Shown here: one piece after another, positions 59,070 to 64,000 of the stretch | How the letters are laid out: the number at the start of each line of letters is the position of its first letter | Numbering within the stretch: the stretch's first letter is position 1 | Assembly: GCF_031846415.1 (NCBI RefSeq) | Contig: NZ_JAVRHT010000005.1 | Span: 52,771-116,770 of the forward strand | Length of the DNA: 64,000 nucleotides | Origin: Rubrivirga litoralis | GTDB lineage: Bacteria; Bacteroidota; Rhodothermia; Rhodothermales; Rubricoccaceae | Direction of reading: 5' to 3' | Position numbers and translations under genes: made by a program | The notes under the pieces: model-generated | The model's input: the letters and a program-made list of their open reading frames with translations, nothing else | The model's database searches: none | What the model was told of the DNA's origin: nothing

Positions 59070-59690
59070 TCATGCCGTTCCAAAGATGCGGTCGCCGGCG
59101 TCGCCGAGGCCGGGCCGGATGAACTTGTCGGCGTCGAGCTCGCGGTCGAGCGCGGCCGTGACCACGTCGACGTCCGGGTGCTCGGCGTCGAGGCGGGCGA
59201 CGCCCTCGGGGGCGGCCACGAGGCAGACGAACGAGAGGTCCGTCGCCCCGCGCTGCTTGAGGTGGCCGAGCGCGCCCGACGCCGACCCGCCCGTCGCCAG
59301 CATGGGGTCGACGACGAACACGCGGGCGTCGGCCACCTGCGGCGGCACGTTCGAGTAGTAGTCGACCGGCTCGTGCGAGGCCTCGTCGCGGTACATGCCG
59401 AGGTGGCCGACGCGGGCCTCGGGCACGTAGCGCACGAACCCGTCGACGAGCCCGAGCCCGGCCCGCAGGACCGGCACCACGACGACCTCGCGGGCCAGCC
59501 GGTCGCCCTCGGTCTCTTCGAGCGGCGTGGCTACGCGGACCGGCTCGACGGGCAGCGTCCGCAGCGCCTCATAGGCCAGGATCGACGACACGTCGGCGAG
59601 TGTGCGGCGGAACGCGCCGTAGGGCGTGGTCCGGTCGCGGAGCGTGGTCAGCGCGCGCTTCAGGAGCGGGTGGTCGACGACGGTGAGCAT
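59070..59690 (-). CDS. upp: Uracil phosphoribosyltransferase
   Basis: 206 residues, ATG at 59690. PRPP-binding loop VFVVDPMLATGGSASGAL (about 124-141), uracil-binding tail YIRPGLGDAGDRIFGT-type (here FIRPGLGDAGDRIFGT) at the C-terminus, and VPVLRAGLGLVDG (about 75-87). Converts uracil and PRPP to UMP in salvage. Cytosolic, full length. It follows the alanine symporter gene by 68 bp. Confidence 0.96.
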   Translation of the reverse strand: MLTVVDHPLLKRALTTLRDRTTPYGAFRRTLADVSSILAYEALRTLPVEPVRVATPLEETEGDRLAREVVVVPVLRAGLGLVDGFVRYVPEARVGHLGMYRDEASHEPVDYYSNVPPQVADARVFVVDPMLATGGSASGALGHLKQRGATDLSFVCLVAAPEGVARLDAEHPDVDVVTAALDRELDADKFIRPGLGDAGDRIFGTA

Positions 59691-59724
59691 CGGGCGGGGC
59701 AGCGAGGGCGGGGCGGCGGGAGGT

Positions 59725-59751
59725 CCACCCCGCCCTCGGCGGGCGGGGTGG
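59725..59751. terminator. GC hairpin after alanine symporter gene
   Basis: Perfect 11-bp arms CCACCCCGCCC (59725-59735) and GGGCGGGGTGG (59741-59751), loop 5 nt, 7 nt past the symporter stop and upstream of upp. Confidence 0.6.
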
Positions 59752-59758
59752 CGGGCGG

Positions 59759-61486
59759 CTACTTCGGGCGCCGCTTGTTCGCCTGCTTCTCGGCCACGAC
59801 CCGCTTGTGGACCTCGGCGTTCTCGCGCCACGGCTTGCGCTCGAAGTAGCTGTCGGTCAGCTTTTTGAGCGTGCCCGAAAGCAGGATCAGCGCGAGCACG
59901 TTGGGGAGCGTGACCAGCGAGAGCGCGACGTCGCCGAGGTCCCAGATCGTCGTCACGGCCAGGACCGCGCCGATAAAGTGCATCACGACGAACACGGCCT
60001 TGAACGGTAGGATGGCCTTGGTCCCGAACAGGTAGTTCGCGCACCGGTCGCCGTAGTAGCTCCACGAGATCGAGGTCGAGATCGCGAACAGGATGACCGA
60101 GAACAGGACGATCGAGCCGCCCAGCCCGCCCAGCCCGATCGGGGCCAGGCCGCGCTCGAAGGCCAGCGTCGTGAGCGGCGCCGACGTCCGGACGGTGTTG
60201 CCGTAGAGCGTCTCCCGGACGGTGCCGTCGGCGTCGCGGGCGACGCGGAGGTCGGGGTCGATGGTGCCCGTGAACGGCCGCGTCTGCGCCTCGTCGACGT
60301 AGAGCGTATCGACGCCGACGCTGAACCGGCCGAGCCGCGGCCCGTCGAGCGTCTGGGCCATCCCCTCCTCGTACGAGATCGCGTCCTGGCCGAGGTAGGG
60401 CGTGTACCCCGTCTCGCGGTCGCCCTCGACGAACGACACGTTGCTCGCGCCCAGGTCGAGCGGAGCGGGCGCCGTCGCCTCGAACGCGCCCGTCGTGACC
60501 AGGACGAGGCCGGTCATGGTGCAGATCAGGATCGTGTCGATAAAGGGCTCCAGGAGCGCGACCGCGCCCTCGGAGACCGGCTCGTCGGTCTTGGCCGCCG
60601 AGTGGGCAATCGGCGCCGAGCCTTGACCGGCCTCGTTCGAGAAGAGCCCGCGCTGGACGCCGTAGAGCATCGTCAGCAGGAACACGCCGGCGCCCGTCCC
60701 GGCGACGCCGGACGTGGGGTTGAACGCCTCGGAGAAGATCCGGCCGAAGGCCGCCGGGATCTCGCCGATGTTGAGGACCAAGATGAGGAGGGCGCCGGCG
60801 ACGTAGATCGCGGCCATCACCGGGGCCACGATCGAGGTCACCTTGCCGATCCGGCTGATGCCGCCCAGGATCACGATGCCGACGATCGTCGCGGTCACGA
60901 GCCCGGTGATCCAGGGGTCGACGCCGAACGTGTCGAACACCTGGGTCGCGACCGTGTTGGCCTGGACGGCGTTGCCGGTCATGAACGAGGTGACCATGAG
61001 GGCGAACGCGAAGAACACCGCGACCGGCTTCCACTTGCGCCCGAGCCCGCGCTCGATGTAGTACATCGGGCCGCCGGAGACGGAGCCCTCCCACGCCTTC
61101 CCGTCCTCGTCGTGGTGGACGTCGCGGTACTGCTGGGCGAGCGTGACCTCGGAGTACTTCGTGGCCATCCCGAGCAGGGCCGTGATCCACATCCAGAACA
61201 GCGCGCCGGGCCCCCCGATGTGGATCGCGAGCGCGACGCCGGCGATGTTGCCCACGCCGACCGTGGCCGAGAGCGCGGTCGTGAGCGCCTGGAAGTGGCT
61301 CACGTCGCCGGGCTCGTCGGGGTCGTCGTAGCGCCCGGTCGCGACGGCGAACCCGTGCCCGAGCCGCCGGAACTGGATGAACCCGAGCCGGACCGTCAGG
61401 AACAGGCCCGTCCCCAAGAGGCCGATGACGAGGGGCCACCGGAGCACGTTGTTGACGGCGTCGATGATCTGGGAGAGAACCTCCAT
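59759..61486 (-). CDS. Alanine or glycine:cation symporter (AGCS family)
   Basis: 575 residues, ATG at 61486. About eleven helices. Family motifs TALSATVGVGNIAGVALAI (about 68-86) and RGLFSNEAGQGSAPIAHSAAK (about 275-295) are intact. A hydrophilic insert of roughly 95 residues (about 350-445, rich in Asp, Thr and Gly) separates two late helices; ordinary AGCS proteins are about 450-480 residues and lack it, so it probably forms a small extracytoplasmic domain. Imports Ala/Gly with Na+. Ends in a Lys/Arg tail. Confidence 0.92.
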   Translation of the reverse strand: MEVLSQIIDAVNNVLRWPLVIGLLGTGLFLTVRLGFIQFRRLGHGFAVATGRYDDPDEPGDVSHFQALTTALSATVGVGNIAGVALAIHIGGPGALFWMWITALLGMATKYSEVTLAQQYRDVHHDEDGKAWEGSVSGGPMYYIERGLGRKWKPVAVFFAFALMVTSFMTGNAVQANTVATQVFDTFGVDPWITGLVTATIVGIVILGGISRIGKVTSIVAPVMAAIYVAGALLILVLNIGEIPAAFGRIFSEAFNPTSGVAGTGAGVFLLTMLYGVQRGLFSNEAGQGSAPIAHSAAKTDEPVSEGAVALLEPFIDTILICTMTGLVLVTTGAFEATAPAPLDLGASNVSFVEGDRETGYTPYLGQDAISYEEGMAQTLDGPRLGRFSVGVDTLYVDEAQTRPFTGTIDPDLRVARDADGTVRETLYGNTVRTSAPLTTLAFERGLAPIGLGGLGGSIVLFSVILFAISTSISWSYYGDRCANYLFGTKAILPFKAVFVVMHFIGAVLAVTTIWDLGDVALSLVTLPNVLALILLSGTLKKLTDSYFERKPWRENAEVHKRVVAEKQANKRRPK

Positions 61487-61545
61487 GCGGACGGGCGGGG
61501 CGGGGGGAACAGGGCGCGGGGTGAAGCAGCCGCGAACGACGGCGG

Positions 61546-61553
61546 CGAAGATA
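61546..61553 (-). promoter_or_regulatory. -7 element (TATCTTCG) for alanine symporter
   Basis: Reading leftward TATCTTCGCCG, 60 nt before the ATG at 61486; same octamer and similar spacing as at nuoJ. Confidence 0.5.
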
Positions 61554-61659
61554 GCGACGGGCTCGGGGACGGCCCGATACGGAGTCGGGGCCGGCGAGGA
61601 AAGTCGGCCCGCCCCGCCCCGCCGCGGCGCGTCCAGCCAGACGCCGAGGGCGGGGCGGG

Positions 61660-62310
61660 TTACTCCGTGAGGTCGTCCAGCATCGCCTCCACGAACTCGC
61701 GTCGCGCCGCGTCGGCCGAGTCGGCGAGGACGAGGAACCGGGCGAGGTCGACGCGCGCCGCCGCCGTGTCGCCGGCGGAGAGCCGCACCACGCCGCGGTC
61801 GAGCGTGTGCCGCGGGTCGCGGGGCGCCAGGCGGACCGCCGCGTCGAGGTCGGCCAGCGTCTCGGCCCACCCCGCCCCGTCGCGGGCCTGGGCCACGAAG
61901 GCGCGGTGGCCGTAGAGCCGGTCGAGCGGCGTCGCGTGGGCCGCCCCGCCCTCGGCGGCGTCGATGGCCGCCGTGAGGTCGGCGTAGGCGCGCTCGGCGT
62001 CGGCGTCCGGGTCGGTGCCCTCCGCCGAGCGTGTCCAGTAGCACAGCCCGCGCGTGGCGAGCGCGTCGACCGAGCCGGGCACGCGGGCAATCGCCGTGTC
62101 GAGCGCGGCGATCCCGGCGTCGGCGGCGCCCGCGCGGCAGGTGTCGAGCGCGGCGGCCACGGTCGCGGCGGCGACCGGCCCGCCCGATCCGCCCTCGGCC
62201 GCCGGCTCCGCGCCGCACGCCGCCACGGCCACCGCCAGCGCGGCGACGAACGCGGGCGGGGCGGCCAGCCGCCCTCTCCCCCGCCCCGCCCGGCCGCCCC
62301 GCCCGGCCAC
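61660..62310 (-). CDS. TPR-like lipoprotein coupled to FtsE-like gene
   Basis: 216 residues from a GTG at 62310 whose first base is the last base of the ftsE-like stop (TAGTG). Basic N-terminus, hydrophobic stretch and lipobox AVAVAACG (Cys about 32). Helical repeats from about 50: IAALDTAIARVPGSVDALATRGLCYW and LADLDAAVRLAPRDPRHTLDRGVVRLSAGDTAAARVDLARFL, i.e. two to three TPR units. Probably an envelope lipoprotein. The tight coupling to an FtsE-type ATPase is unusual because FtsX is normally the partner. Confidence 0.78.
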   Translation of the reverse strand: MAGRGGRAGRGRGRLAAPPAFVAALAVAVAACGAEPAAEGGSGGPVAAATVAAALDTCRAGAADAGIAALDTAIARVPGSVDALATRGLCYWTRSAEGTDPDADAERAYADLTAAIDAAEGGAAHATPLDRLYGHRAFVAQARDGAGWAETLADLDAAVRLAPRDPRHTLDRGVVRLSAGDTAAARVDLARFLVLADSADAARREFVEAMLDDLTE

Positions 62311-63053
62311 TACAGCGACTCGGGGTCGACCTCGACGAGCCGCCCGCGGACGAGCGCGAGCGTCCGCGCGGGGAAGGCTTTGACGAGGCGGTAGTCGTGG
62401 GTGGCCATCAGGAGCGCCATGCCCTGGCGGTGGAGGCGGACGAGCAGGCGCTGGACCTCGTCGGCCACGCGCGGGTCCAGGTTGCCGGTCGGCTCGTCGG
62501 CCAGCATCAGGAGCGGGTCGTTGACGAGCGCGCGCGCGACGCACGCCCGCTGCTGCTCGCCGCCCGACATCTCGCTCGGGCGCGCCTTCGCGCGGTGGCT
62601 CAGGCCGACCGACGCGAGCGCCCGCAGCGCCCGCTCCTTCACCTCGCGCCGGCGGACGCCCGTCGCGTAGAGCGCGAAGGCGACGTTCTCGTACGCGCTC
62701 CGGTCGGGGAGCAGCTGGAAGTCCTGGAACACGACGCCCAGCATCCGCCGGAGGTGCGGGACGTCCTTCTCCTTCGTCGTGTCCGACGCGTACGGCCCGA
62801 CGCGGACGAGCCCGCCGGCCGGGCGGACGTCCATGTACAGGAGCTTGAGGATGGTCGACTTCCCGCTCCCGGTCGGCCCGATGAGGTAGGCCATCTCGCC
62901 GCGCGCGAGCGTCAGGTTGAGGTCCGAGGCCACCTCGACGCGGTGGCCCGTGGGGTCGGTGTAGCCCACGGCCACGTTCTTGATCTCCACGAGCGGGCGC
63001 TCGCGCGGAGGCCCGGCGGCGGGCGCGGCGGCGCGGTCGAGGACGGAGTCCAT
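62310..63053 (-). CDS. ftsE: FtsE-like ABC transporter ATP-binding protein
   Basis: 247 residues, ATG at 63053. Walker A GPTGSGKST (about 60-68), Q-loop VFQDFQLLPDRSAYENV (the FtsE-type segment), signature MSGGEQQRACVARAL, Walker B LLMLADEPTGNLD, His switch MATHDYRLV. FtsE/LolD-type ATPases couple to FtsX in divisome and cell-wall hydrolase control. No FtsX follows; it may be elsewhere. Promoter-like TAGCTTTGGGC lies 31 nt upstream. Confidence 0.85.
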   Translation of the reverse strand: MDSVLDRAAAPAAGPPRERPLVEIKNVAVGYTDPTGHRVEVASDLNLTLARGEMAYLIGPTGSGKSTILKLLYMDVRPAGGLVRVGPYASDTTKEKDVPHLRRMLGVVFQDFQLLPDRSAYENVAFALYATGVRRREVKERALRALASVGLSHRAKARPSEMSGGEQQRACVARALVNDPLLMLADEPTGNLDPRVADEVQRLLVRLHRQGMALLMATHDYRLVKAFPARTLALVRGRLVEVDPESL

Positions 63054-63083
63054 GCGGGCGGGGCGGGGGGAACCGGCGAGGCC

Positions 63084-63091
63084 CAAAGCTA
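63084..63091 (-). promoter_or_regulatory. -7 element (TAGCTTTG) for ftsE-like gene
   Basis: Reading leftward TAGCTTTGGGC, 31 nt before the ATG at 63053; identical to the undecamer before the gene at 484. Confidence 0.55.
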
Positions 63092-63129
63092 CGCGCGGGC
63101 GCTACGGCTGAGCGCCGGGCGGGGCGGTT

Positions 63130-63918
63130 CTAGGCGGGACGGGCCTGGGCGGGGCGGCGGAGGACCCAATGCACGCGCTCCGTCTCGGCCGTCGCGGGAT
63201 CGGTCGAGAAGCCGTCGTAAGCGGCCACCTCGTCGAGCGGGCTCGCCGCGACGAGCGCGCGGACCGCCTCGACCGAGTACGCCCGCTGGACGTGCGTCTC
63301 GGTCGTCCGGCTGCCGTTGGGCCGCGTGAGCGTGAACGTCGTCGTGTGGAGTCCGGCCTCGGCGTCGTAGCGGCTCGTGCGGAGGTAGCGGAAGGCGTCG
63401 GTCTCGCCGGCGTCGTCGAACCCGTCCGGGTGGGCCAGCGAGTTGGCCGGCGTCGACTGGTCGACGACCGCCACCCCGCCCGGCACGAGCGCGCCCGCGA
63501 TGTGGCCGAGGAGCGCCGCAACGTCGGCCTCGTCGAGCAGGTAGTTCAGCCCGTCGTACACGAGCACGACGGCGTCGGCGGGCGGGGCGGGCACCGGCTC
63601 CCGGAAGTCGGCGACGCCGAACGTCACGGGCCGCCCCGCCGGGTTGCGGTCCGCCCGCTCGGTGGCGGCCTGAGCCACGTCGACCATGTCGGCCGATCCG
63701 TCGAACGCGCGGTAGTCGAACCCGTCCGGCGCCGGCCCCATCGGCTGGAGCGCCCGCGCCAGCGCGCCCGTCCCGCACCCCAGCTCGGTCACGGACTGGG
63801 CCTCGGGCGCGTGCCGCCGGAGCAGTCCGCGCACGTAGCCGGCCCACATCGGGTAGTCCACGTGGGCCATCACGGCGTCGTAGCCGGCGGCGAGGTCGGA
63901 GTAGGGCGGGGCGGTCAC
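63130..63918 (-). CDS. Class I SAM-dependent methyltransferase
   Basis: 262 residues from a GTG at 63918. Motif I VTELGCGTGALARAL (about 43-57), acidic motif II region FDGSADMVDVAQ, and motif post-I ADAVVLVYDGLNYLLDEADV. Residues about 170-262 form an antiparallel region (TTTFTLTRPNGSRTTETHVQRAYS) like the 'methyltransf_25' type with an extra sheet. Substrate unknown. The GTG directly abuts a 4-unit GGGGTAC array. Confidence 0.88.
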   Translation of the reverse strand: MTAPPYSDLAAGYDAVMAHVDYPMWAGYVRGLLRRHAPEAQSVTELGCGTGALARALQPMGPAPDGFDYRAFDGSADMVDVAQAATERADRNPAGRPVTFGVADFREPVPAPPADAVVLVYDGLNYLLDEADVAALLGHIAGALVPGGVAVVDQSTPANSLAHPDGFDDAGETDAFRYLRTSRYDAEAGLHTTTFTLTRPNGSRTTETHVQRAYSVEAVRALVAASPLDEVAAYDGFSTDPATAETERVHWVLRRPAQARPA

Positions 63919-63950
63919 GGGGTACGGGGTACGGGGTACGGGGTACGGGA
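63918..63950. repeat. GGGGTAC heptamer array (4 units)
   Basis: Four units (TAC at 63923, 63930, 63937, 63944), ending GGGAAGATGGCGG on the plus strand, the same closing sequence as the 42.6-kb array. Directly upstream of the methyltransferase start. Confidence 0.85.
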
Positions 63951-64000
63951 AGATGGCGGGCCGGGCGGGGCGGCGCCACCGGGCGGGGCGGAAGACGGCC

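Noticed and set aside
1..64000. tRNA, rRNA, riboswitch or insertion sequence
   Set aside because: No T-loop GTTCRANNC context, rRNA signature or transposase-like ORF was recognised by eye; a covariance-model scan was not possible.

Overview
The window is very GC-rich chromosomal DNA whose gene content fits a marine, aerobic-to-microaerobic member of the Rhodothermota/Bacteroidota (Rhodothermia, perhaps near Rubricoccaceae/Rubrivirga). The pointers are a SusC/SusD pair, -7 promoter elements of the Bacteroidota type (TAnnTTTG-like), a ccoNOQP-ccoG/IS cluster, and several Na+-coupled transporters. The taxon is an inference; there is no rRNA or tRNA gene here to anchor it. Roughly 54 protein genes are supported. 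Many start with GTG and are coupled by GTGA/ATGA/TAGTG overlaps. Most long ORFs on the opposite strand are GC-driven shadows.

Layout. 1-11 kb: an ion-channel-like membrane protein cut by the left edge, a TauE/UreH-like transporter, then (reading leftward) ccoN-ccoO-ccoQ-ccoP, a 346-bp gap with a long hairpin, and ccoG, two small membrane ORFs, ccoI, ccoS and a fibronectin-type membrane protein: a complete cbb3 oxidase and its assembly set. 11-23 kb: seven tandem-domain universal stress proteins (USPs), a lipoprotein with an apparent frameshift, an Acg-type nitroreductase, and a two-component system. The kinase carries a FixL-type (heme-like) PAS domain and a HisKA_3 transmitter, and its partner is a NarL/FixJ-type regulator. 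23-31 kb: a small secreted protein, a BLUF photoreceptor, a formate/nitrite transporter, a redoxin lipoprotein, a DsbD-like reductase and RNase R. 31-42 kb: an S9 peptidase with SusD and SusC, a photolyase, an outer-membrane-like protein, Mn-type superoxide dismutase and two small unknowns. 43-52 kb: nuoJ-K-L-M, an NhaD-type antiporter, a pterin dehydratase and nuoN. 52-64 kb: a flippase-like membrane protein with a DUF72 protein, a helix-hairpin-helix protein, YceH, an RluA-type pseudouridine synthase, an NhaC antiporter, Upp, an alanine/Na+ symporter, a TPR-like lipoprotein coupled to an FtsE-like ATPase, and a methyltransferase cut off from its upstream neighbour by the right edge.

How the parts fit. 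The left 23 kb looks like a low-oxygen respiration and quiescence module. A putative O2-sensing kinase/regulator pair sits among USPs and an Acg protein, next to the high-affinity oxidase. This resembles FixLJ-ccoNOQP of rhizobia and DosSR-USP-Acg of mycobacteria, but in a different phylum. The right half is sodium and redox bioenergetics (complex I membrane arm, NhaD, NhaC, AGCS).

Non-coding architecture is the second notable feature. CCGCCCCGCCC...GGGCGGGGCGG inverted pairs sit just after many stop codons and in convergent gaps. (GGGGTAC)n heptamer arrays that could form G-quadruplexes sit immediately upstream of several genes. A recurrent TAnnYT(T/C/G)(G/C)GG-like -7 element lies before most first genes.
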